Below, piece after piece: positions 52,170 to 63,379 of a DNA stretch of 64,000 nucleotides. The notes beneath the pieces are model-generated. The model searched no databases. It had not been told where the DNA came from and saw only the letters and a program-made list of their open reading frames with translations. The DNA comes from Aspidiotus rigidus (Eukaryota; Arthropoda; Insecta; Hemiptera; Diaspididae). A program made the translations under genes and the position numbers. Location of the stretch: contig JAVHKY010000004.1 in assembly GCA_035079385.1 (NCBI GenBank), forward strand, positions 16,089,001 through 16,153,000. Reading direction: 5' to 3'. The stretch's first letter is position 1; every line of letters starts with the position of its first letter.

Positions 52170-53540
52170 GCTAAACGTCGAAATTTTATCGAGCCCCCAA
52201 AGTAGGTCAAGGTCATTGATAACATCATGAAGCGTTACGTCACGTAAAGCGACGTAGATTTTTGACTGACCCTCCACCTAAAGACATATAGATGTTAAAA
52301 TCAACCTATGATGACGTCACACGCTCCAAGTCGTAATCATCGGTCTTTAAGGATTTTGAAGGATGTTTGGCCTCGATGATGACAATTGTGTGAGTTTTTT
52401 TCCTAACTTCTTCTAGTCACATGAGTACATTGATGACATCACACTTTTTCCCCCAGTGGCGGTGAGGTTGGCGTCCGCTATTTTCTAGTCCAGTTTTCTG
52501 CGACTAAAAAGAGGTCTCAACCCCCCTCCCGAAATTTTAGTATAACTACGTCACTGCTGTTTCGAACTACAATCAATTAACCAAACTTGAACCTACTTCA
52601 TACTGAGAAAGAGAATTTTATTTTGCAGAGCCTAAAATCCTTTTCTGGGCCTAGTCGTATCAGTTGTAGCCTAGCTGTTATGCCCAGAGGAGAAATTTAG
52701 CTCAAAGATTTCATAGCAATATCTCAAATCAAAGGTCAAGAACTTGACTATCCTCTGGGAACACCGCTACAAAGGCTCAGAGTTGCAAATTGTTTCGAGT
52801 ATTCTGTCTGAAAAGAATCGGCCTTCAAAATCCCTAAATTAGGTCACAAAGGTTGGAGGCGGACATTTTCTGAGCATATAACCTCCCACAGCTTGAAATT
52901 AGTCCGAATATAGGAATCTTGAACTAAAATGCTCCTCTAGGGACGGCTTGCATTTAGGTCTAAGACTCCATTCTAGTCCAAATCTTTTTGGAACCCTGCA
53001 CCCGGATTTTCCAAATTATGAAGGATCGAAACTCGAAATTTTTTCATTTCTTAAACTGGCTAAAGCCATTGTTGACGTCACAAAGGTCAGACGCTGACGC
53101 ATCCTGGGGGTGTAAGCTCATAGCTCGAAATTAATCTGGACACAAGTAGTTTTAGCCCAAAATACTTCTCTCAGCCTGGCTCCTATATTTAAACTCCGTG
53201 CTAGCCTAATACTCCATTATTAAAGGCCTACTTTTAAGTTGATAACTTGAAATTTTCCACCTTTACAGGGGTTCGGAGCTCAAGTTTTTCAAGTTCTCCT
53301 TTTTGAAGTTCATAACTCGAACTATTCTCGAGTCTCTTCTGTAGAGGAGCAGAGCTCGAAATTTTTCCAAGTCCCTTGCATGAAGTCAAGTTCGTTGATG
53401 ATGTCAAAAAGGGCGCACACAGTCTTAGACAGCTCTAAATGTGAGGTCATATAATGTTCCATTCTTCTTAATGACGTCACACCCCTTTACAGCGAAACCT
53501 CATATCTTCAAGTGAAACTATTATGTATTAAGGAGATTTC
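52170..53540. repeat. Dispersed TGACGTCA-rich repeat, multi-copy block
   Basis: Begins with 'cgaaattttatcgagccccc' and AGTAGGTCAAGGTCATTGAT. It contains several related subsegments ending 'gacgtcacaaaggtcagacg' (about 53,085) or 'ggcggacattttctgagc' (about 52,860). It includes TGACGTCAC words at about 52,310, 53,085 and 53,475. No coding sequence. Confidence 0.6.
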
Positions 53541-53564
53541 AGGCGTTAAATTTTGTTTTTAGAG

Positions 53565-53605
53565 TGGTTTAGTGACTGCAAAGTAGCGGTTTCTGCGTTC
53601 GATCC
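53565..53605 (+). promoter_or_regulatory. Pol III A-box/B-box pair, possible tRNA-derived SINE head
   Basis: TGGTTTAGTGA (A-box-like, last base off consensus) at 53,565-53,575 and GTTCGATCC (perfect B-box core) at 53,597-53,605, spaced as in tRNA genes. The surrounding bases do not form tRNA acceptor or T stems, so it is a degenerate tRNA or SINE at most. Confidence 0.35.
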
Positions 53606-53824
53606 ATGAAGAAACAAATGAAAATTTCGATGACAGTTAATTTTCCCTGGAAAAAGATTGCCATTTATATCAGAACAGGCCGATTCTCCGGGACGTCAAT
53701 AGTTCCAAGTTAGGTATTGTCTTGCTGGCTTTGAAGCAGCCATTTTAAAGACATAAGTTAGCAATCAAAAGTATATGTAATTGGAATTTGAAGAATACAT
53801 CAAAAATATGATGGCTGCATATAT

Positions 53825-54620
53825 GAGTTGAGTCCCGGGAGCAGAAATAGTTGAAATTTGTATACGAATTGAGTCCCGGTAGAGGGTGACGGACGGCCGA
53901 GTTGAGTCCCACACGAGCGGCCCTCGTTTTAAATAGAGCATGAGTTGAGTCCCGATTCAGCGGGAGGGCTGAAAAGATGACACTACTGAATAAAAAGAAA
54001 AAAAATCAAGTATGACGCATTGATATCACATCTCAAGCCTGATGAGGGTAAATATACTCTTCTGAGATTTCGCGAACCACGAATCGCATTTGAATGCATA
54101 ATTTTACTCGGCCCATTCAAACATTTCTGTACTAATTGACATAATGCAGGAAGTACAGTGCGATGCATACACAAAAATCGATATGGCAAAACAAAAAAGG
54201 CGTGCTAATACGATTAAGAAAGAGACAGCAGTAGCCATCTTGATGACGCGGCGAGACTTAGGCGAATTAAGCCGTCTAGACTTCGTACGACATGTCTCCT
54301 ATAAATTTGTACCCACAGGCTTGAAAAAAAATCCTTGAGTACTTAATAGGGCCATTAATGCTGCTTAGTTTACAGTTTGAATCACACCCATTTATATCGA
54401 CAATCCTAAATCTGTTAATGTGAGAAGGGAAATGTGATTTATGGCTTGGTTTACAACCTGGAAATGGGACTCAACTCGGACAGGAAGCTCCGCAATTCGT
54501 GGGTCTCAACTCAGGAATAATTGCAGTCTCCTCCGCACTGGGATTCAACCGGGTAGTATAAGGGCCCGCTATCAACCAGACTCGACTGGGGGAAAAGACC
54601 GATTTGGGACTCAACTCGGG
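53825..54620. mobile_element. Putative transposon with inverted clusters of GAGTTGAGTCCC
   Basis: GAGTTGAGTCCC-type sites occur at about 53,825, 53,866, 53,899 and 53,942. The reverse (GGGACTCAACTC and variants) occurs at about 54,466, 54,500, 54,538, 54,580 and 54,606. Such symmetrical subterminal arrays are typical transposase-binding sites. The open frame between them (54,144-54,338, +, 64 codons) is not recognised. Exact termini and target duplication were not found. Confidence 0.5.
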
Positions 54621-54639
54621 ACCGCCCGACGTGATAGCT

Positions 54640-56700
54640 GCAGCAGTGCGAGAAAGAGCAACTGGGGAACCTTCGTCATCCACCCAGCGGCAGCCAGATT
54701 TGTCAGCTGGAACAACCAACCTTCAATATACGTCAGGTAATGGTGCGTTTACACCATTTTTATGGTAATCTTATCTCCAGTTAACATAAGTCTCTGTTGA
54801 AATTTGTCGATGTTTCCGTAAGGTCACGCTAACCCTTTGAAGTAGCAGAAAGTCCCTCTGATTACGTGTATGACGTTATCGAAAAGACTTTCCTCCTTAG
54901 CCGAGTATCCTGATATCTACTAACACTACGATAACGCTGAGTTACCTCATCTTATTTACCTACACAGGGTCTTTGTCTGCAGATTTTTCGGCAAGTGTGT
55001 GCTTCTGTAAGGCTGAAGCCTCTAGAATCCTTCTATACGATCCATTACAATCTAGTATACCATAAGAAATGGAGTCTCCCACCGCAGTCATATTGATGGT
55101 GATTCCTTACGTATCAATGTACCCTCACCCTTCCACAATCTAATATACCATTATGGATCAAATTAGCCTTGGTCGTCCCCTTCTAAGCTAATTTGATCAA
55201 TTGTCTTCCTAACTACACCGATGAAATAAATACGTCCATACTAAAGAGGTTGTTTAGTATGAAATTAAACTGGACGTCTCCAAGTGGTTGTACTTGAAAG
55301 ATACATAAAACATGTGCAATTTAATGGAACTTCTGCATTAGTGTTATATTCTCATGCAGACAAACTGGCTTAAAACTAAATTAATAAATCGAAAATCCCC
55401 TTTCTATATCGTTTTCTTAAAGCCGTAATTCTGTATTACATGTCACCACGATGTATAATCATTATCGGTTACAAATATGTCCTCAATAGAGTATAGATTC
55501 AAAAGTTATGAAATCGAAACGACCGAAACTCACGTAACAGCACCAACACGACGAAGATGAAAGGAAATTATTTTATCGCAGAAACAATAACGCGATAGGA
55601 AGTCCTCTTCTCATGGATTGAGGTAGAATACCACCAAAAGCGATACACAGGCAAACTCGACGCTAACAAAATATTGTCGTGTTTCTAATTAACCGCATGG
55701 TTAAGGAAGCGAACTCGTAAATATATTACGAGCTCAAAATTCTTCCTCCTACCTATATAATAATGCGCTGGGCGCCGTGAAGTTTGAATTCACCACCAAA
55801 ACACGACCGATGATGATACAATGTCGTCTCGCCTGCCTCACTTCTCTTTTAATCGTGGGAAAAGGTGTATAGCCTAGTTGGCGAACTTCCATTTTCCCTG
55901 GATAAGCGTTGTTGTTGAGTGAAATATTGAACAGTTTACGGAAAGCCTTGTTATATTTAATTACGAAAAATGTGAGTAACTTACTCGGCACAGGACGAAA
56001 GTGTTTTAGGTACTGTTTTGTAACTCGATCAGAACAATATAATATTTCACAAGTGAGACTCCACAAACGTTAACGAGTAGAGGGTATAGAATTACTCGAT
56101 CAGAATAGTTATTGATAAATTGTTTTGTTCAAGTACACCATCGATCAACTAAAATAGATATTAAGGTATGTACCTTTGACGGTTTTCCCTACTTCAGAAT
56201 TGAGAAAAGAAATTTAGAAGATTAAAAACAACTTTGGACTGAAAATAACGAAACAAAAGTTTAGAATATATCCGCTTAACGAGTGAAAAATACGTCAACA
56301 TCCCAGTTAAAACTTATTACAACTTAACTTTATACAAAATCTGGCACTAACATTAAAAATTACAGGATATAAACTGAAGGCCTCGATAAAATTTCCAAAG
56401 GTTAGTATTAATGCTCAGCTTCGATAACTCTAGAAGATATTTATTTATAATTATACTCGATTGAACGGTTCGTTTATTCATTTTTGTCGGCAAATTCACC
56501 AATTTATTCATCAGATTATCTGAATTTTAAATTCAAATTCATCGTTAGGTAGGTATCACCGCATTTTTTTTTTTTTGTTTCCCCCAAAAGTTTGAATTTT
56601 AGCAAGTAACGACATTGCACTATCGTCTGCAAAAACCAGACCCTTCAAGGTCTAGGTTGTTTCCTTAGATTTTTTCGCAAGTTTCAGATTTTGTTTGTTT
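54640..56700. other. No firm feature
   Basis: AT-rich sequence. The minus-strand frame 55,749-56,066 contains YNKAFRKLFNIS, faintly like the C-terminal region of LINE reverse transcriptases, but there is no other support. A pair of similar segments ('ccattacaatctagtatacc', 'tccacaatctaatataccat') lies at 55,040-55,155. Confidence 0.35.
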
Positions 56701-57606
56701 TAATCGTCTTCGACAAGGAGTAAGGGTCAATTAGGCCCGTAACCAAAAGGAGCGAGCGGGGCTGTAGCCAAAAATACAATTTTTGAAGAAAAACGACACT
56801 ATGTATTATATGATAAACAAAGAAAAAAATATTAAATAAATATCACGCTTCAAGTTTCATCCTGGATGACGTCATTTATTTTGTGCACCAAGGTTATACT
56901 GTGTATTAGGCTTAGAAGTTGGAGAGCTCCACCAGCATTTTTTAGCCTAGTATATACCACGCATAACAGACGAGCCGAAATCCTACACATGATGTCACTA
57001 AAAGAATTTCAACTTTGATTTATAGTATCACAAAGATGAGTACCCTACGACAAATATTGGTTACTGAAACTTTAATGATGTAACGAATCCACGATTTTGA
57101 CACCCCTGAGAGCCGCTTTTATTTAGCCTGAAACTCCATTCTAATCCAAGTCTTCATAAAGGTCACCCTTTCTCGGAATTTACCTCTACGGAAGTTCGTA
57201 GCTCTAGATTTTCCTAGTGATAACGGATCAAAACTCGAAATTTTTCCAATTCTCAAATTCGGTCGGGCTATTGACGACGTCCCAAAGGTCGGACACGGAC
57301 GTTTTTTGAAGATGTGAACCCCATAGCTCGAAATTGATCTGAACATAAGGAATTCTAGCATAAAACACTCCTCGGAGCCTAGCCTATGTTGAACCGAAAA
57401 TTCCACCCTAGCCTAAAACTCTATCATTATAGCCTGAATCCAAATTCAAAAATTCGAAAATTTATTTATTCATTTTACCGACTTTTCGTAGAAAAGCGAG
57501 TATTACACCCGTCACAGTTGTGGCAGAAAGGGGGGGAAATGAACTTTCTCGACGTTTTAGAGGTCATAGATCATCGCTACGTCATTAAAAAAATTTCAGG
57601 TTTCCT
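56701..57606. repeat. Dispersed TGACGTCA-type repeat, copy
   Basis: GATGACGTCATT at about 56,867 and 'cgtcccaaaggtcggacacg' with 'gatgtgaaccccatagctcg' at 57,278-57,330 align with the copies at 37.9 and 53.1 kb. An 'aactcgaaatttttccaa' module lies at about 57,230. Confidence 0.6.
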
Positions 57607-57627
57607 TATATATATATATATATATAT
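57607..57627. repeat. TA dinucleotide microsatellite
   Basis: About ten TA repeats in 'ttatatatatatatatgg' context. Confidence 0.9.
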
Positions 57628-58600
57628 GGATCAAAATTTGTCCGGACTTCTCCTCCGAGACTACTGGATGGATTTTCTTGAAACTTAGTCAAGTTGTAGT
57701 GTTATATCTGAAGTTGTGCACCTGCATTTTTTTTGACGATCGGATCAGTAGTTCTCCAGATATACCCAATTTTAAAAAAAATTCCCCACTCCTATAACTG
57801 TGATATGGTTTGTTCAATTTTTTTCAAATGTTGATATATTGTAATTTACATGTCTAAAAATGTAATTGTGAACTTTTGGTGTTGATACGATGTTTGGTTC
57901 GTGAGAAATCTCAAATTGAAACGTGAACTAATTTGATGAAATTTGCATATATATTCGAGCTACTAATATTTTGTAGTACTAAACTTCAGGTAGCCGCTTT
58001 CGTCATCAAAAGCGAAGGGTAACCTTTGATTACGTAGATTGTCAGTGTAGTTGTAGCTAGTTTTATTCATTTTTTGGGTTACCTGTTCACACACGTAAGG
58101 ATACGCTCTTTATGAATGAATTTTAAAGATGTGTTCGTTCGTGTTGAGTCAGTCATGAATGAATGTTGTGTTAGTATAGTAATAGTGCAACAATCCTTTG
58201 AGTATAATTTTGTCATTTTTTTGAGTGATGAAATAGTTTTATATGGGTGAAAGATTTGCTCGTTTGTGTTGAGTTTTTCATGAATGAATGTTATGTGTGA
58301 GTCTACAACAACCAACATTAAAAGATGCTTGAGAATCGGAGATGATCAAGAATGAATTAGAGTGGCAAGAGATGTTGAGGATGTGTGTATCTTATTGAGA
58401 AAACGATTCATTGAATAAATTGGAGTACTAGAGTTAAAGTTTAAGCAAAAAACTTGATTGTAGATACAGGTGAAAAGTCGTGTATTGCTTACGCGGCTGC
58501 GTAAGCATTTTTCTAAATAAACTCTCAAATTTTCGAATTTTGATTCAATGATGAGTCGTCATGTTGCTTAGGAATATCTTTCAAATTATAGCTCAACTTA
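57628..58600. other. No gene; short duplicated segment and a small hairpin
   Basis: A diverged duplication containing 'tgttgagt...tcatgaatgaatgtt' occurs at about 58,130-58,175 and 58,265-58,300. A perfect hairpin TGCTTACGC-GGCT-GCGTAAGCA followed by TTTTT lies at 58,486-58,512. Nothing else was recognised. Confidence 0.4.
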
Positions 58601-59420
58601 TAGGTTAACCGCTTGAAATTATTTTCCACCTTTACAGACGGAGTTCAAAATTTGTTCAAAGTTCTCCTTTTTGAGGTCGTAGCTCGAACTATTCTCAAGT
58701 CTTGGATCTCTTCATTTTTGCCAAATCTCAACAGATTGTGGACCCAGAAAATCGTTAATCTAAATTTTGCATTTACCAAAAAATGTTTTAATGCAGGACC
58801 TCCGACGAGACTCATCTTTATATTTCATAACATTCCTTCATTAATGATGTACTTGTCTCCTGTTGAATGGATTGGAAAGTACAAATAAGGAATATCTAAC
58901 CGCAAGAGTTGCTGAAGACACGCTGGCCGCATTCCTCGCCGGGAAACGCAACCAGAAAGTTCTACAAGTTTCTCTGCCGGTGCAGATCAGTTTTACCCGT
59001 CCCAAATTCATCGTAGAGATGACGATCCGATCAAAATTAGAGGCCATTGCAAGTTTTGCAACCGCACTTCCCATCACTCGGTGAAAATTAGGTAGTTTGA
59101 TGACGTCACTAAAAGCGGACGCGGACATTTTCCGAGAATACAACCTCTGCCCTTCTCTTATAATCCAAACAGACGGTTAAAAACATATACTGAATGAAGG
59201 AAGGGAAAAAGGGTTTAGGCAAACTTAAGTTTTTCTATATCCTATCCCTGACAAGTTCCTGTAATCTAGCCTAGACAAATTCTACGCAACGTAACCTAAT
59301 CTAACTTAGATTGATGACGTCACAGAAATCAGACGCAGACGGAGACATTTTCCGAATACGTATCTCCCTCCTAAGCAAAACAAATACGTTACCTGGCCGC
59401 TAAAAACCTTCTTAGAAACG
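58601..59420. repeat. Dispersed TGACGTCA-type repeat, two adjacent subcopies
   Basis: 'tttgatgacgtcactaaa' with 'cggacattttccgagaat' at 59,096-59,140, and 'ttgatgacgtcacagaaatc' with 'gacattttccgaatacg' at 59,310-59,362, are two copies of the same segment. No coding sequence. Confidence 0.6.
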
Positions 59421-59644
59421 AAAAATTTGATCATATTTCATGTCTTCTTTTAATGAAATATAGTCTTACGGGCGCAGTAACCGATAGAAGTTGGTCTTGT
59501 TTCCTGTAAAATCCTAGTGTACTGCATGTCACGCTAACTGAATCGAAAGATTGGCTCAACGGCTCACTTGCGCTACTCTTTTGCCCCCATTTTTCACCTA
59601 GCTAGAGACTCACTAACTTTAAAGATTCAAAGACCGTCGACAAT

Positions 59645-59945
59645 TCGACTTAAGGGTTCAACGAGGGGTGGCTGGGAACCTGTTTCTTAGGGCACATCGG
59701 ATCTGAGAAGTGTAGATTGTGACATCAATGGCTCGGACTACGAAGCTGTATATAATAGAAGGGGAACTTAAAAAAACAGTAGATTGCGACGTCACAAGGC
59801 TGACCTATGACGTCATCAAACTGTGACGTCACAGCCCTCGCGCCTCAAGCTATACATGATGGGAGGGGGACTTGGGAAATTTTTGACCTCCAAGCTTTGC
59901 CGGCCGGCCAGACGGTGCGACAGACGTTGTTTCCGGAAAACCCCC
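59645..59945. repeat. Diverged family-H-related copy with reversed minisatellite module
   Basis: 'cgaggggtggctgggaacct' matches the H left end. 'gctatacatgatgggaggg' followed by 'ggacttgggaaatttttgac' at 59,850-59,886 is a 45-bp-type module in the opposite orientation to that in 6.2 and 27 kb. TGACGTCA words sit between. The right end is 'ggccggccagacggtgcgac'. Confidence 0.5.
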
Positions 59946-62900
59946 TGATCGGATATTGATAAAGAAGATTTGGGCTCTTCTGTCACAAAGATCAGTCTTG
60001 AAAAGGAGACAGAGGCAAAAACGGCAACGATTGCGAGTACCTACGATCATAAGGTGCTTCGGAGACAAGATAGAAATCAAACTCATGGGAGGTCTACCGT
60101 TTCTCTTTCAAACTGATTGTGCCGAAAAAAAACCGCGAGAAATGGAAATTTTAAAACGTGCCCAGTCATGGAAAATTTACTTGAGTAATACCGTACACAA
60201 AACCGCGGTTACATTAGCGATATTTTACTAGAGTTGAAGGCTGTCTACGATGAAGGCTCACCAAGTTCCCTAGTTAACTTGAACTGAACTAGTGACAGAT
60301 CTAGAGAAACGAAGGGGGGGGGGGACAAAATTTCCCGTCAACGCCAAGAAATTTTCTTTGCTTCCTCCCTTTTCAGTTCCTGGTACATTATAGATACCGC
60401 ATTTTCCCTCATTTTTTCTCATTCTGTGTTTTTTTCCCCTTTTTTGTTTCTTGTTTAAAATTTCCTTTTCCAATGGGAGGGGCCATGGCTCTCTGGTCAC
60501 CCCCTTGGACCCGCCACCAATTTCAACAGTCCAATGTAGGCCTCTAGCTCCAAAGACACATCTAGCCAACACTAGCCTAATCAACTACAGGTACACTAAC
60601 TTCCCTAATTTGTCTGAATGGTCTAATAAAAGCCTAGTACTGCATAAGGCCAATATTAACCAATGATACCAAGAATGGGAACAAAACACCAATGGAAGCT
60701 GGACCCACGAACTTCTACCCAGAGTGGCCTCAAGATTGACCCTCACTGAAACACCCACTTTCTAGAGCCACTAGGCGCTCTGTGCGCACGGGGTGTTCGG
60801 AGAACGAGCTCAGACACTCATTATAATATAGGCCTCATGCTATTAGAGGCCAAGCCCAGTATAAAGCTAGAAGAAAAGTAGTACATACTGCAAACGAGGG
60901 AGGGGGAAGTAACTCCATTCTCAAATCAGGTAGAAGCTCTCTCGAAAGTTCTTTGAGTCCAACAAGGCGAAATTCGCGAATTTTCACTTTAGTAGGGGTC
61001 CACTAAATGATATATTTTTTGGCTTAGAGATCTTGTCCTATTATTTGTATCAAAGTTAAAGAGATTACGGAAGCAAATGTAAAGTAAGAATGTTGACCCT
61101 AATTTTACCTGGTATAATTTCAGAGTGAATTTCCGACGCGAAACCCCGTTTAAAGACGACCGTCTGAGATAACTGAGAACAGAAATCTTGAACTCGGACC
61201 ACAACGAAGATACGGAACGAGAAACATACCGACAAGAAGATCGATTTTGCACATTAATGACAAATATCTGAATTCTCTCGGACTATAGACACCGAACAGA
61301 TATTGAGGCACGAACGAATCTCTCTTCTAACACCAACCATAGATAATATACTTGACACTAAAACAATTAAATTGTGTATTATAGCACAGTACCAAACAAT
61401 AATGCGGTAGGAACGTCGTAATACTGCGTACGGGTATAGGGCAATTACATGTAACACTAATACACTTAAGTCAGCATATTCCAACGCAACGAAAAATTGA
61501 TAAGGAAAATTTTCTCTTTCGAGCTAATAAAACAAGAAGTTCTCGCGTCGAGCCTAAATAAAATTTAAGAATTTAGAACGAACAAAAATTAAGGCAGTGC
61601 TAACGAGTTGTGTCTCACCAAATTTTTCGATATTTGAGCGTCGGCCCGCGGAACAAATCATCATCCCTGATCAACATCGATCCCCAGAGCTAAATCCCTT
61701 GACTAGGCCTTTCGGAATAGGTAATATGATCGCGATTATCCCTCGGGGCGGGGGAGAAGAAATACACATTTTATTTGAGGTCGTTAAAATAATAAGGGAG
61801 GGTGTGGTATGATGAATATTCCAACTGAGAACGGATAATTTGCCGTCCTTCTAGTTAATGGTGTTTCCGAAGGGAACGTGGGCTATTCGGAAAAGTGCTT
61901 TTTCGGGAATGTACAGATCGGACCTATTCTAAGGACTTCGAAAACTTTCGAACCTTGAGTTTTATAGGTATAAGGGATGAGGGGTTCGGACAAGTTTCGA
62001 CCATCGAGCTATACGTATTATAATGTAAGAATATTGCATAGATATTCTTATACATCGGCACTCGTAGACAAAGTATGTAGTCGGAATTCATACAAGGAGA
62101 AGAATAGTTTGAGCCCTCTGTCAACTGATTTCGCTAATATGCAGAGGGATCGTGTTTATTCGGAAAACTTCTGACTAACTTTAGGGACTTGGCTTCGTGA
62201 GTTGATTGGTATTTTCTTCGAGCCTCATCAGCGAAAAATATTTCATTCATCATTGTAATATGACCTTTGAAGGTCTTTTGAAAGTTACTTACATGGACTT
62301 CCATCTTTCGCGATTTGATTTTCAGATGTAAGATTGTGTTCATTTGACTTTATGCTATTTTGACTTCGATCTTGTTCTGTGATCACGAAAACTTACCTGT
62401 AACAAAAGAGAGAAATATGTCACGTTATAATCAAAGACCATAGAAATAGATAATCTCTAAATGGATGTACAGATAATTATCATGTAATGTTACGATAGTT
62501 GTTGTTTGAGTGGACTTTCCTCCGGTCTCTAATACATGCAATAAAAATCTCTTATCTTCTTTCTCTTACATTTCACACTTGTTTAATACCGAACACACAC
62601 AACTGTAGAACTGAGTGTCACATATGAACCCCTCCGATATGATCGTGGTATTCGTAACTAAATTTAATGAATAATGGAACGACTCAAATGATTCAATTCG
62701 ATTGTATCGTCTACCATGTTTAGCGTCTTTTGATGAGACAAGCATTTCATCGTCAGAGGCATTCCAATGCTTACCAAGGGGAAATGTAACAAGGAAATTC
62801 CTTCACGTGTAGTCGTCACGTCACCACAGAACTCGGAAAAATCGTTCGCTTGAGTTCTTTCAGAAATTGGATTTGTGATAAGATGAGGTTTAGGTCAAGG

Positions 62901-63120
62901 TCATTAGCAATTAAAAAACTTTACAAAAATGTATTCAGAAAAAAAAACTTCAATTTTATTCAAAACGTAAGTCTGATGATGCGACCTTTTCTTCTCACGG
63001 AACCGCGTTCATTTTTTCAATTAAAAAAACTCTCTTCGTCTTGATGCGCCTATCACTTCGTTCGCTGCTCGCGAAATATCTTCAGTGGATGAGGCTGTGT
63101 AAATTTTTTGGTCCTTTTGT
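59946..63120. other. No recognisable gene; scattered old repeat words
   Basis: About 3.2 kb with a G-run at 60,315 and many short, mutually overlapping open frames, none assignable. A 45-bp-like module ('acaagtttcgaccatcgagc' then 'tatacgta') lies at about 61,990-62,022. The minus frame 61,254-61,484 is hydrophobic but unsupported. Confidence 0.4.
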
Positions 63121-63134
63121 AGCCGTATTGAAAA

Positions 63135-63196
63135 TTTTACAAGGCCCCAGGGAAGTTTAGGCTAATGACCTTATACTTCCCTGAGGCCTTGTAAAA
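63135..63196. repeat. Inverted repeat, 22-bp arms, 18-nt loop
   Basis: TTTTACAAGGCCCCAGGGAA(GT) at 63,135-63,156 pairs with 63,175-63,196 with one mismatch. It could form an RNA hairpin. Confidence 0.85.
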
Positions 63197-63227
63197 ACTT
63201 CTGGCGTAATTGTCGCAATTTTTATGA

Positions 63228-63350
63228 TCGATAAAATGATAATAAATGCATATTTGCATATTCCGACCTAAAAACCCTCCATAATAAATTTGTATATTTC
63301 GCCTAAAATAAATGCATAATATTTTGACAAAATAAATGCATATTTATCCC
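63228..63350. repeat. Degenerate AATAAATGCATATT repeats
   Basis: AATAAATGCAT occurs at about 63,241, 63,310 and 63,332, with related 'aataaatttgtatatt' between. Confidence 0.6.
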
Positions 63351-63379
63351 TTCCTTAGTCATTAGACTCATGAGAAGTG

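Noticed and set aside
55749..56066. LINE reverse-transcriptase C-terminus on the minus strand
   Set aside because: Only one short resemblance (YNKAFRKLFNIS); no other RT or flanking LINE signals.
58486..58512. Rho-independent-type terminator (hairpin plus T-run)
   Set aside because: The DNA is eukaryotic nuclear sequence with no adjoining gene; a 9-bp stem is expected by chance at this scale.
61254..61484. Small membrane protein on the minus strand
   Set aside because: Hydrophobic residues follow from the AT-rich codons; no start context, homologue or exon structure could be supported.
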